Positions 26,317-34,628 are shown, counted from the stretch's first letter. The stretch: DNA of 64,000 nucleotides from Acidocella sp. (GCA_026224875.1 JAMFRU010000108.1:23963-87962), one strand, 5' to 3'. The notes: generated by a model not told the origin, from the letters alone. Numbers and translations: made by a program.

Positions 26317-28657
26317 GCCCGCAAGTGCCGCCGGTATTTTCGATGCCGTCGATCTCGGCCTCATCGTGCTCGATGCCGGTATGCGGGTGCAGGCCTGGAA
26401 CGGCTGGATGGCACTCACCACCGGCCACAGCATCGATGATGTCCGCAACAAAGCCCTCGGCGAGATTTTCGAAGGTGCCGTGAATGCGCGCCTTGCCACC
26501 GCCATCGCGGATACGCTCAGTGCCGGCACATCCAGCATTCTTTCGCACTCCCTGCACGCCGCGGTCTTCCCGCTGCAAACCCGCACGGGGCGCAACCTCA
26601 TCCACAATGTCGCGGTGCGCCCGCTTGCCGGTAGCCCGCTGCGCTGCCTGGTGCAGATTTCGGATGTCACCGTCGCGGTCGAGCGCGACCGCATGCTGCG
26701 CGAGCGCCAGAACGCGCGTTACGATGCGGTGGTGGACAGCGCCCCGGATGCCGTCCTCACCCTCGACACCAAAGGCAGCATATTGCTCGCCAACCCCGCC
26801 GCCACCCTGGAATTCGGCTATTCCGCCAAGGAATTCGCGGACCTGCCCATCACCAGCCTGTTCGAGGCGGAGGCCGGCTGGCCCGAACTCTGGCACAGCC
26901 TGCTCACCAAGGGCCGGCTTACCCAGCCGGTGGAACTCGCCGCCCGCAAAAAAGACGGCAATGTATCATACGTGGAAATCTCCGCCGCCACCTGGCAGAG
27001 CGATTCCCGCATTTTCGTCACCGCCATTCTGCGCGATGTGAATGCCCGCCATTGCGCCGAGCAGCAATTGCGCCACCTCAACGCCACGCTGGAAAAGAGT
27101 GTCGCGGAACGCACCGCCGACCGCGACCGCATGTGGCGCCTCTCTTCCGAGGTCATGCTGGTGGCCCAGCTGGACGGCACCATCAATGCCTCCAACCCGG
27201 CCTGGCGCGCGCTGCGCGGCCGGAGCGGCAGCATCACCAGCCAGGGCCATCTGCGCGATTCCATCCTGGCCGAGGACCAGCCCAAGCTCCAGGCCATATT
27301 GCAGGAGCTGCATACCTCCGGCGCGCATAAGGATTTTGAATTGCAGCATGTCGCCCATGGCGGCGCCATACGCTGGATTTCCTGGAGTGCCGTTACCGCC
27401 GATGATTTGCTGCAGGCCGTGGGCCGCGATGTGACCGCCGAGCGCGAAGCCGAACACGCGCTGCAGGCGGCCGAGGAGGCATTGCGCCAGAGCCAGAAAA
27501 TGGAGGCTATCGGTCAGCTTACCGGCGGCATCGCGCATGATTTCAACAACCTCCTCACCGGCATTTCCGGCAGCCTCGAATTGCTGGAAACCCGCATCGG
27601 CCAAGGCCGCTTCACCGGGCTGGATCGCTATATCAACGCCGCCAAACGCTCCGCCAGCCGTGCCGCGGCACTCACCCACCGCCTGCTCGCCTTCTCCCGC
27701 CGCCAGACGTTGGACCCCAAAGCAACCGACATGAACCGGCTGATCAGCGATATGGACGATCTCCTCCGCCGCACGGTCGGCCCCGAAATCGACATCCAGA
27801 CCAGGCTCAACCCCACGCTGGGCAGCACGCTGGTGGACCCCAACCAGCTGGAAAACGCGCTGCTCAACCTCTGCATCAACGCGCGCGATGCCATGCCCGA
27901 AGGCGGCCGGCTGACCATCGAGACCGGCGATATAGTGCTCAATGCCGCCGATGCGCGCGAGCAGGATATCCCGCCCGGCGCTTACGTGACGCTCGCCGTA
28001 CAGGACACCGGCAGCGGCATGCCCGAGGATGTGATCGAGCGCGCCTTCGATCCGTTTTTCACCACCAAGCCTCTGGGCGAAGGCACCGGGCTCGGCCTCT
28101 CCATGGTCTACGGCTTCGTCCGCCAATCCGGCGGCCAGGCACGGATCGTTTCCAAACCGGGGCAGGGGGCCTCAGTCTATCTGTACCTGCCGATGCATCA
28201 TGCCGATGAGGAAACCATTGAGCTTGCCGCCCAGGCTGAATTGCAGCACGCGCAGAATGGCGAGACGGTGCTCATCGTCGATGACGAGCCCTCCATCCGC
28301 ATGCTGGTCTCCGAAGTGCTGGAAGAGCTCGGCTGCCGCGTCATCGAGGCACATGACGGCGCCGCCGGCCTCAAATACCTGCAGGGCAAGGAACACGTCG
28401 ATCTGCTGATCACCGATGTCGGCCTGCCCGGCGGCATCAACGGAAGGCAGCTGGCCGACGCCGCCATGGTGCTGCGGCGCGATTTGAAAGTCCTGTTCAT
28501 CACCGGCTACGCGGAAGGCTCGGCCGTCGGCCATCTGGAACCCGAGATGTATGTGCTGACGAAACCTTTCGCCATCGATGTGCTCGCCGTGCGAGTGCAG
28601 CAAATTCTGGCCGGCGAAAAAGCCAGCGATAAAAAATTGCCCGCCGCCGGCGTTTGA
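26303..28657 (+). CDS. PAS-containing hybrid histidine kinase with C-terminal receiver
   Basis: A 784-residue cytoplasmic kinase without membrane segments. It has PAS-like domains at about 10-125, 138-250 (DAVVDSAPDAVLTLDTKG) and 275-385. HisKA follows with His412 (GGIAHDFNNLLTGISG). The HATPase_c region shows NLCINARDAMPEGG, VQDTGSGMPEDV and GEGTGLGLSMVYGFV. The receiver domain (653-784) has phospho-acceptor Asp705 (LLITDVGLPGG) and Lys in TKPF. The coupled start inside the second cheC ties it to the chemosensory cluster. It may feed a signal to the stand-alone CheY proteins; no DNA-binding partner is nearby. Confidence 0.9.
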   Translation: MPLTEPASAAGIFDAVDLGLIVLDAGMRVQAWNGWMALTTGHSIDDVRNKALGEIFEGAVNARLATAIADTLSAGTSSILSHSLHAAVFPLQTRTGRNLIHNVAVRPLAGSPLRCLVQISDVTVAVERDRMLRERQNARYDAVVDSAPDAVLTLDTKGSILLANPAATLEFGYSAKEFADLPITSLFEAEAGWPELWHSLLTKGRLTQPVELAARKKDGNVSYVEISAATWQSDSRIFVTAILRDVNARHCAEQQLRHLNATLEKSVAERTADRDRMWRLSSEVMLVAQLDGTINASNPAWRALRGRSGSITSQGHLRDSILAEDQPKLQAILQELHTSGAHKDFELQHVAHGGAIRWISWSAVTADDLLQAVGRDVTAEREAEHALQAAEEALRQSQKMEAIGQLTGGIAHDFNNLLTGISGSLELLETRIGQGRFTGLDRYINAAKRSASRAAALTHRLLAFSRRQTLDPKATDMNRLISDMDDLLRRTVGPEIDIQTRLNPTLGSTLVDPNQLENALLNLCINARDAMPEGGRLTIETGDIVLNAADAREQDIPPGAYVTLAVQDTGSGMPEDVIERAFDPFFTTKPLGEGTGLGLSMVYGFVRQSGGQARIVSKPGQGASVYLYLPMHHADEETIELAAQAELQHAQNGETVLIVDDEPSIRMLVSEVLEELGCRVIEAHDGAAGLKYLQGKEHVDLLITDVGLPGGINGRQLADAAMVLRRDLKVLFITGYAEGSAVGHLEPEMYVLTKPFAIDVLAVRVQQILAGEKASDKKLPAAGV

Positions 28658-28681
28658 TCGCGGCCTCTTTGTGGCCAAATT

Positions 28682-28717
28682 TAAATTTATACTTCTGAAG
28701 AATCGGGTATAAATTTA
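28682..28717. repeat. Perfect 11-bp inverted repeat at the end of the chemosensory cluster
   Basis: TAAATTTATAC at 28682-28692 and GTATAAATTTA at 28707-28717 are perfect reverse complements separated by 14 bases. They stand out as AT-only sequence in a GC-rich neighbourhood. The site lies 25 bases after the hybrid-kinase stop and just before the decayed sulfatase gene. It may be a regulator-binding site, a weak terminator-like hairpin, or a trace of a recombination end. Confidence 0.6.
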
Positions 28718-28758
28718 CCTTCCTGGTGCGCGCAACAGCATAATAAATCCCGCGCCGG

Positions 28759-30029
28759 TTGAACGACGCGAAAAAACAAGAATGCCAGCCCCCGCCCGCC
28801 ACCACTGGCAGCGGCAAAAAACCCAACATCGTTGTTATTTACAGCGACGACATCGGCATCACCAACCTCAGCTGCTACTCCTTCGGCATGATGGGCTACA
28901 AAACCCCCAACATCGACCGCCTCGCCACCGAAGGCCTGAAATTCACCGATTACCATAGCGAGCAGAGCTGCACCGCCGGCCGTGCCGCCTTCATCACCAG
29001 CCAGAGCGTGTTCCGCACCGGCCTGTCCAAAGTCGGTGTGCCGGCTCCCCCGTCGGCCTGAGTAAAAAGACCCAACCATCGCGGAGTTGCTGAAACCGCA
29101 AGGCCATGCCACCGGCCAGTTCGGCAAAAACCATCTGGCCGGCAAGGATGAATTCCTGCCGGCTAATCACGGTTTCGACGAGTTCTACGGCACTCTCTAC
29201 CACCTCAACTCGGAAGAAGACCCGGAAGATCCCGATTATCCGGCCGATCCAGAATTCCGCAAAAAATTCATGCCACGCGGTGTCATCCATTCCTTCGCCG
29301 ATGGCCGCATTGAAGACACCGGCCCGCTCACCCGCCTGCGCATGGAAACCATCGATGACGACATCGGCGCCCGCTCGGCCGATTTCATGGATCGTCAGGT
29401 CAAAGCCGATAAGCCGTTCTTCATCTGGGTCTGCTTCACCCATATGCATCTGCGCACCCATGCCAAACCTTCCAGCATCGGTCAGGCCGGAAAGGATCAG
29501 GATGTTTATCACGACGTGATGATGGACCACGACAAAAACGTCGGCACCGTGCTGGATAAGATTGACCAGATCGGGATCGGCAACGACACCATCGTCATCT
29601 ACTCCACCGATAACGGCCCGCATGCCAACGCCTGGCCCGATGCCGCAACCACACCGTTCCGCAGTGAGAAGGACACCAACTGGGAAGGCGCCTTCCGCGT
29701 GCCGGCCGTCGTGCGCTGGCCCGGCCACATCAAACCCAATACCGTCACCATCGAGATATTCCACGCGATGGACTGGATGCCGACTTTCCTGGAGATGGCA
29801 GGCGAGCCCGATATCACCAACAAGCTTTTGACCGGCTACACAATCAGCGACATGACCTACAAGGTCCATCTCGATGGTTTCAACCAGCTACCGCTGCTCA
29901 CAGGATACGGCCCCAGCGCGCGAGATGAGTTCTTCTATTTTTCAGACGATGGCGATCTGATGCGCCTGCGCCACGGCAATTGGAAAGCCGTCTCCCTACG
30001 CGGCCGCGGGCTCGATTTCCGCAAATTGC
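28759..30029 (+). pseudogene. Arylsulfatase-type sulfatase, frameshifted and 3'-truncated
   Basis: The pieces form one alkaline-phosphatase-superfamily sulfatase: NIVVIYSDDIGITNL (metal site), the formylglycine motif CTAGR at about 28971-28985, GQFGKNHL, then VIYSTDNGPH, WEGAFRVPAVVRWPG and MDWMPTFLEMAGEP. Frame 1 ends at a TGA near 29059. Residues VGLSKK continue in frame 3 and DPTIAELLKPQGHATGQFGK in frame 2, so two single-base losses are needed, beside a CCCCC run (about 29047-29051) and an AAAAA run (29064-29068). After GNWKAVSLRG (about 30000) the family similarity stops and Bat-like sequence follows. The first codon is uncertain. The frameshifts could be sequencing errors, but the missing end cannot be. 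Confidence 0.8.
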
Positions 30030-30476
30030 GTGCCTATGCGCCCGCAGGCACTCCTCGCCCCGCTGCACCACGAAGAACCCACCCGCGACATGCTGCTCCT
30101 GGTTGACCTATCCGCCTCCATGGACACGCAGGATTTCACCAACGCCGCCCGCATCGCCCGCGACCAGGGCATCACCATCCACACCATCGCAATCGGAGAC
30201 CCGCACGCGGTGGGTGAAGACGCAATCGACGAACCTACCCTCCAGGACAGCGCCCAGGCCACCGGTGGGGGCTACCGCGCCATGGCCTGCAAACAGCTCG
30301 ACCAGATCTACGTCAGGCTCGACGAAATCGAGACCCACAAAATCCAAACCCTCTCGGCCCGTCCCCGCACCGATCTCTACTGGTACCCGCTCGCCGCGCT
30401 GTTGCTCCTAACCATGGGCACGCAAGCCGCCGGCCTGTTACGCAGAACGACGCGGCGCAAGGCGGCTCTGGCATGA
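30030..30476 (+). pseudogene. BatA-like VWA-domain protein with internal deletion
   Basis: The frame (148 codons) starts with PTRDMLLLVDLSASMDTQDFT, the first strand and DxSxS metal site of a VWA domain. It then jumps to AARIARDQGITIHTIAIGDPH and ATGGGYRAM, which in BatA-type proteins lie about 110 residues further on. The middle of the VWA domain with the remaining MIDAS Thr and Asp motifs is missing, while the frame is kept. The C-terminus (RPRTDLYWYPLAALLLL, a membrane segment, then a basic tail) is normal. The N-terminal membrane region is also gone, apparently lost in the junction with the sulfatase. It cannot be a working VWA protein. The family assignment is from memory of Bat operons. 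Confidence 0.65.
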
Positions 30477-30855
30477 TGGCGCTCCATTTTCTCCGCCACC
30501 ATTCTGCCCGCCGCATTCTGCCCGTCGCCGCAACGCCGGGCGGCCGCATTTGGGGTGGGCCTACGCCGCCGGTATCGCTGTTGCACTCGCCGCCATCGGC
30601 ACCGCCATCTTTTGGTATATGTATTATCGCAAACCATCCGGCCCGCGCAAAGCCACCGAGCGCAGTGCCCGCCGCCAGCTCCTAGCCGCCTGCGCCCAAA
30701 CCGACGCAACCGCAGCCTACAAAGCTTTTTGCTCCTGGCATTCATTCCGTCCCACCATCGCACCGGGCACCGTTCTGGCCGCCGGTATCACCACGCTGGA
30801 GCGCTCACTCTTCGCCAACACGCCCTGGCGCGCCCCCCAGACGCGCAGGCGCTAA
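30473..30855 (+). pseudogene. Remnants of further Bat-operon genes
   Basis: An ATG at 30473 overlapping the previous stop opens MMALHFLR, resembling the start of a BatB-type gene, and then loses similarity. In another frame, bases 30550-30855 encode a membrane helix (AAGIAVALAAIGTAIFWYMYY), then ARRQLLAACAQTDATAAYKAF and TTLERSLFANTPWR, resembling the C-terminal end of BatD-type proteins. It looks like a deletion that joined the first codons of one gene to the end of another out of frame. Family naming is tentative. Confidence 0.5.
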
Positions 30856-30936
30856 GCCGCGCCATCAAAACAATGCAGCATAGGCCAACAAAAAACCAAA
30901 AGAAAAACTACCGGCGTTAAACCCGGGGCAGGGAAG

Positions 30937-31905
30937 TTAGAACTTAAAGCTCGTCGCCACCGTCACTGTGTCGCCGCCAAAAGTCCTGGTCGCCTGAATC
31001 TCATGCGTCCATTTCGCAATAAAACTCATCGGCAAATGCCCCACCAGCGTGCCATAGCTCACGCCCGGCCCCAACGCCCACACGCTCGCCTCGTTCGCCC
31101 CCAGCACGGCACCAGATCCGGAATCTCCGGTCACCTGCTGCATGTAATACCCCACCAGCCCGATGTTCCACGCCCGGTTAACCTGCTTGCCAACCGCGCA
31201 ATCGAGATCGAAATCATCTCCGGACTGATAATTGGTCGCGTGGTTCTCCGTGTTGATCGAATAGGCAACGGTACCCGGCACATTCCATCCCGTCGCCGGA
31301 TTGAACCAGGTGAGGGCGGCCTGCGGCGGAAATGTCCAATAATTGAGCCCGGTAAACGCCAGCGCACCTTTCTGATATTCCCCCGTCGGCGCGATCACGC
31401 TCATCGCCACATTCCAATGGAAATCCCCAGCATCCCAGCCCAGAATAACCGGGGTGAGGGTAATATCGCCGATGTTGAACACCGAATCCGTTTTCGAATG
31501 GGACGCGTTAAATTCGCTAACATTGGCGGAAGCATAAACATAGGCGATCGGAATGCTGACGTTGAACGCATAAATCCCGCCCAGGAATTTCTACGACGTT
31601 ACGACCGTGGGCGAAAACGCATTGGCCACCAAATCTTCATGCAGCCCCAAAGAGACACGCCCGCCGATCACCGTCTTATTGATGTCGCCGGTATAAAACA
31701 CCTGATCATCGCGGATATAAAGACCAGGCTCCGCCGGCACCACGCCGGAATAAAAATCCTTATAACCTTTCAGATACGGCACCGTTGCCGCCTTCGCCGC
31801 ATCCCTATGTGCCAGCGTGGCGCTACAAAGGGCTAGGATTGAGGCCGCCACCAAACGGCGGGCAAGCAATCGGCGGGAAGGGCTGAAGCTGAACAAGATC
31901 ATCAT
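30937..31905 (-). pseudogene. Outer-membrane beta-barrel protein (phenol-degradation 'meta' family-like) with an in-frame stop
   Basis: One minus-strand frame runs from the ATG at 31905 to the stop at 30937 but contains a TAG at 31591-31593 (codon 105 of 323). Residues 1-40 form a signal peptide (RRLVAASILALCSATLAH). Before the stop come YLKGYKDFYSGVVP and GRVSLGLHEDLVANAF. After it come KFLGGIYAFNVSIP, TLTPVILGWD, WNVAMSVIAPTGEYQKG, and a C-terminal strand ending in Phe (TVTVATSFKF), as in outer-membrane barrels. The layout resembles the COG4313 family of putative transporters for aromatic compounds. A point change from CAG, AAG, GAG, TGG, TCG or a Tyr codon would explain the TAG; readthrough is also conceivable. 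Confidence 0.7.
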
Positions 31906-32220
31906 GATTCCGATATTTGAGGAAGAATTTTAATCTCATGACAAACGCCGCTGCAATGGCCGCTGCGTCGGCGCGGAGCATGGCAATATTTTGATTTACA
32001 TTGATTTTTATCGTTGTCATGCAGCTTCAATTATTGGCAAGGACGATGCGGCCGCGCAAGCGAAAAGCAAATCCCCTAACGCCTGTGCTGCGTCCTGCAA
32101 GAGGCAAAACCAAGGTTTTTCTTAACTCTGTTTTAGCTATTTTACATCTGTTTGCCGCGCCCAGAGGGCCCTCGAGCGACCCCTAAAGCCTTGTTTTCAA
32201 TTACCCCCTTCCCAGATAGA

Positions 32221-32335
32221 GCTTCGCCGTTGCACGAATAAAATATCGCCACTTCAGCCTATACCCGCCTTGCGGCGGTGGAGTTCGCTTGTCTCAAGCC
32301 CCGCTTGTCTCAAGCATAGGCTGAACTGACGAAGC
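32221..32335 (+). promoter_or_regulatory. Nested inverted repeats in the leader of the SYLF gene
   Basis: GCTTCG (32221-32226) pairs with CGAAGC (32330-32335). Inside these, TTCAGCCTAT (32253-32262) pairs perfectly with ATAGGCTGAA (32316-32325). A small CCGCC/GGCGG hairpin and the 16-bp tandem repeat lie within the loop. The structure ends 42 bases before the ATG at 32378. It could be a structured leader, a terminator-like element or an operator. Confidence 0.45.
32286..32317. repeat. 16-bp tandem duplication upstream of the SYLF gene
   Basis: Two adjacent copies: CGCTTGTCTCAAGCCC (32286-32301) and CGCTTGTCTCAAGCAT (32302-32317), identical in the first 14 positions. Each unit is itself partly palindromic (GCTTG...CAAGC). 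Confidence 0.8.
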
Positions 32336-32377
32336 TTGAGGTCATGCGCGGCTTAACTGGTACGTGGGAGTAAACAT

Positions 32378-32947
32378 ATGACAGGTATTATAACTGGCCG
32401 ACGGACTCTTATCCTCGGCGCTGCATCGATCGCAGCACTTACCGCCACCGGGCGCGCCGCCCATGCGGTCTCGCAGTCCGATCTGGCCAGATCGGGCGAA
32501 ACCTCGCTGCAGGCACTCTACGGCGAGCAGCCGAGCGCTTCCATCCTGGCCAGCAAAGCGGTCGGCATTCTGGTATTCCCCAACATCGTCAAGGCCGGTT
32601 TCGTCATCGGGGCGCAATCAGGCGACGGCGTGCTGTTTCGGGACAAGGTGCCGACCGCCTATTACAACCTCTCCTCTGCCTCGTTCGGGCTGGAGGCCGG
32701 TGTGCAGTCTTTCGCCTATGCTTTGTTCTTCATGAACCATGGGGCGCTGCATTATCTCCACCAGAGCGCCGGCTGGTCACTAGGCGGCGACCCGAACATC
32801 GTGGTGCTCGACAAGGGGGCCGCGGCCAGCGTCGATACCACGACGCTCAGCAAGGACGTCTACGCCATTCCGTACAGCCAGCAGGGGCTGATGGCCGGTA
32901 TCAGCCTGCAGGGCTCGAAGATCACGCAGATCCACCCCGACGCCTAA
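32378..32947 (+). CDS. SYLF/YSC84-domain secreted protein
   Basis: A 189-residue protein with a signal peptide (about 1-30; twin Arg at 8-9, hydrophobic TLILGAASIAALTA, cleavage after AHA) that is Tat-like but could be Sec. The mature part is a SYLF domain: ASILASKAVGILVFPNIVKAGFVIGAQSGDG, YYNLSSASFGLEAG, GWSLGGDPNIVVLDKGAAA and KDVYAIPYSQQGLMAGISLQG. Family members bind phosphoinositides in eukaryotes and are found in the bacterial periplasm with unknown roles. GGGAG lies eight bases before the ATG. It is apparently monocistronic. Confidence 0.88.
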   Translation: MTGIITGRRTLILGAASIAALTATGRAAHAVSQSDLARSGETSLQALYGEQPSASILASKAVGILVFPNIVKAGFVIGAQSGDGVLFRDKVPTAYYNLSSASFGLEAGVQSFAYALFFMNHGALHYLHQSAGWSLGGDPNIVVLDKGAAASVDTTTLSKDVYAIPYSQQGLMAGISLQGSKITQIHPDA

Positions 32948-33018
32948 AACTCTCCCGCATCCTGGGTCTCCGATTCGGACCCAGGATACGGCGCGGCGTG
33001 CGATATCGCGTACATCTA

Positions 33019-33050
33019 ATATATGTGTACCTAAATATATGTGTACCTAC
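33019..33050. repeat. 16-bp tandem duplication (ATATATGTGTACCTAa/c)
   Basis: ATATATGTGTACCTAA at 33019-33034 is followed directly by ATATATGTGTACCTAC at 33035-33050; 15 of 16 bases are identical. Confidence 0.85.
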
Positions 33051-33056
33051 TATAAA

Positions 33057-33088
33057 GGTGTCCGTAGGGTATGGTGTCCGTAGGGTAT
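33057..33088. repeat. 16-bp perfect tandem duplication
   Basis: GGTGTCCGTAGGGTAT occurs at 33057-33072 and again at 33073-33088 with no mismatch. Only six bases (TATAAA) separate it from the previous, unrelated 16-bp duplication. Confidence 0.9.
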
Positions 33089-33414
33089 TAAGCGGTATAA
33101 TTACTGCGGAAGTACCAAAGCAGCATCGCTGGCTGTCGTCTTTCAACTTTCAGGACCGAATATTATAATATTCTCCATATAATCAATTAGTTACAGGGCT
33201 TTCGCGCGAGCCAGCCAGCACCTAGCCAAGACGAAATCTCCCGTTTAGGTCCACAAAGGGCCTGGATCATCCTGGCCTCAGGCAGTTTCATGCCAGAAAA
33301 AGCATTGGATTCATTCACATTTACGTGATTGACCTATGCGGAACCATATCAATATGAGTAGAAACAGTGCGGTAGACCCTCCGAATGCTGCGGCGGGGCC
33401 AAAGAGGGGATTCC

Positions 33415-33609
33415 ATGGTTTTTTTGCAATTGCTCCGCTGGATTGCGACGATACCGGCCCTTCAGGGTTTCTGGCGCGATCGCCGTGCCGTTACCTCCGT
33501 CGAATATGTGATCATCGCCCTCATCATCGCCATCGCCATCATGGGCGGGTTGAGCAGGGTCGGTGGCTATCTGAGCACTGACTTCAACAACGCCAGCTCC
33601 GAACTCTAG
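33415..33609 (+). CDS. flp: Flp/Fap-type pilin (first)
   Basis: A 64-residue type IVb pilin. A longer-than-usual leader region (MVFLQLLRWIATIPALQGFWRD) precedes the conserved segment AVTSVEYVIIALIIAIAIMGG, which carries the Glu-Tyr pair and hydrophobic helix of Flp subunits; the end NNASSEL resembles the second pilin (NSVSSEL). The ATG at 33415 has GAGGGG six bases upstream. The prepilin peptidase encoded downstream is expected to cleave it, although the usual Gly before the cleavage site is not obvious. It stands apart from the assembly operon. Confidence 0.82.
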   Translation: MVFLQLLRWIATIPALQGFWRDRRAVTSVEYVIIALIIAIAIMGGLSRVGGYLSTDFNNASSEL

Positions 33610-34187
33610 TAATAGCCGCAAGCGGATTTGTGCTGCGGCCTGAACAATAACCGGAAACACGCTGGTTCGGCGATTCGGTGCAAAACGCAAATACCAGAGG
33701 TTACGCTGTACGGCCATGCCGCAACGCAGCATGGCCGTATTCCTGCTCGACTGCTGATTAGCTGCCCGATCACAAATGTTTGATCGAAAATGATTCTTAG
33801 CCCCAAGAATTTTTCATGAACCTTAAGAAACACGACTTAATCGTGATCTCTGCATCTTTTTATAGATAACGCACAAGGTATCGTTAATTTGTGGAAATTA
33901 GTATCGAGATATCTTGTACGTCAGGTTGCGGAGCGGCTGCCAGGCCCCGAAACGGGGCGCGTAGTTTCTTGAGCATTAACAATTTCGCCCTATAATCACG
34001 CTTTGTTGTTATGTCAGGTACCAATTCTGTTTGACAAAAACCTCTAAATTCCGTGTATTGGCGCTAACCCTGAACGGGTTGATGTGATGGATGAGAGCTT
34101 AATCGTTTTTCACCCGATCGCGGATTTTGATCTCTTTGTCGACCCGCTCCACCGGCGGTTTTGATAATCATTGTAAAGGATAGCCTC
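33610..34187. other. 578-base intergenic region between the two pilin genes
   Basis: Contains a GCCGCA...TGCGGC inverted repeat right after the first pilin, a GCCCCG-AAA-CGGGGC hairpin (33944-33958), the promoter of the second pilin at 34031-34059, and an AACCC-N5-GGGTT inverted repeat near 34066-34080 just downstream of the predicted transcription start. No gene is seen. Confidence 0.45.
34031..34059 (+). promoter_or_regulatory. Sigma-70-type promoter of the second pilin gene
   Basis: A perfect -35 TTGACA (34031-34036), a 17-base spacer and a -10 TGTATT (34054-34059, four of six). Transcription would start near 34066 and give a leader of about 120 bases before the ATG at 34188. Confidence 0.6.
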
Positions 34188-34373
34188 ATGCTGAACTACG
34201 TCCGTACCGCCATGGCCCTCAAGCTCGCCCAGTTGAACGTCGACAAGCGCGCCGTCACCGCAATCGAATACGCTCTGATCGCCGCCCTGATCGCCGTCGT
34301 CATCGTTGGCGCCGCCACCACGCTCGGCGGCAAAGTCTCGAGCACGTTCAACAGCGTGTCTTCCGAGCTGTAA
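34188..34373 (+). CDS. flp: Flp/Fap-type pilin (second, likely major)
   Basis: A 61-residue pilin: MLNYVRTAMALKLAQLNVDK, then RAVTAIEYALIAALIAVVIVG with the diagnostic AIEYALIA block, then TTLGGKVSSTFNSVSSEL. This is a textbook Flp sequence and is preceded by AAAGGA at suitable spacing. Its own strong promoter, a strong terminator 30 bases after the stop and a separate transcript from the assembly operon are what one expects for the abundantly made major pilin subunit. Confidence 0.93.
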   Translation: MLNYVRTAMALKLAQLNVDKRAVTAIEYALIAALIAVVIVGAATTLGGKVSSTFNSVSSEL

Positions 34374-34404
34374 AAATATCGCGCCACATTACTGGCGCGA
34401 CAGG

Positions 34405-34442
34405 AACGGCTGGCGAGGGAAACCTCTGCCAGCCGTTTTTTT
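34405..34442 (+). terminator. Intrinsic terminator of the second pilin gene
   Basis: AACGGCTGGC and GCCAGCCGTT form a 10-bp stem around a 13-base loop, followed by a run of T (34435-34442). This is a classic rho-independent terminator. Confidence 0.9.
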
Positions 34443-34580
34443 ATGCATAATTCATATTTCGCGGCTCTGGCTGGGGTTTCTGGACGCAAAGCGTAGGCGC
34501 CTCGCCGTCCCATCGGGGCAGAAAGTGTGGGATTCCAGGATTTTGCCGCCTTTGGATGAAAATTTAGACTGGTATATCCG

Positions 34581-34596
34581 CTAATAGTGCTATTAG
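34581..34596. promoter_or_regulatory. Palindrome CTAATAG-TG-CTATTAG, possible operator
   Basis: Two perfect 7-bp half-sites with a two-base centre, 33 bases upstream of the -35 box of the predicted cpaA-operon promoter. Size and position fit binding of a dimeric regulator. No regulator gene lies next to it. Confidence 0.5.
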
Positions 34597-34628
34597 ACTG
34601 AGATTACAGGAATTGCATTTGTTGATTT

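Larger units (their letters stand above)
31906..32377. other. 472-base intergenic region upstream of the SYLF gene
   Basis: This divergent region should hold promoters for both the outer-membrane protein gene and the SYLF gene. The first 270 bases show nothing I can name. From 32221 onwards it contains nested inverted repeats and a 16-bp tandem repeat (listed separately). A GGGAG ribosome-binding site precedes the ATG at 32378. Confidence 0.5.
32948..33414. other. 467-base intergenic region with two tandem duplications and a possible flp promoter
   Basis: Holds two neighbouring 16-bp tandem duplications (listed separately) and AT-rich sequence. A TTGACC (33329-33334), 18 bases, TATGAG (33353-33358) could be the promoter of the first pilin gene. 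I see nothing coding. Confidence 0.4.

Noticed and set aside
26966..28126. 386-codon minus-strand frame opposite the hybrid kinase
   Set aside because: Antisense shadow; the kinase motifs on the plus strand are complete.
33019..33088. Tandem repeats as a CRISPR-like array
   Set aside because: Only two copies per unit, no spacers and no cas genes.
33944..33958. GCCCCG-AAA-CGGGGC hairpin as a terminator
   Set aside because: No T run follows and no transcript is expected to end there; left as an unnamed hairpin.
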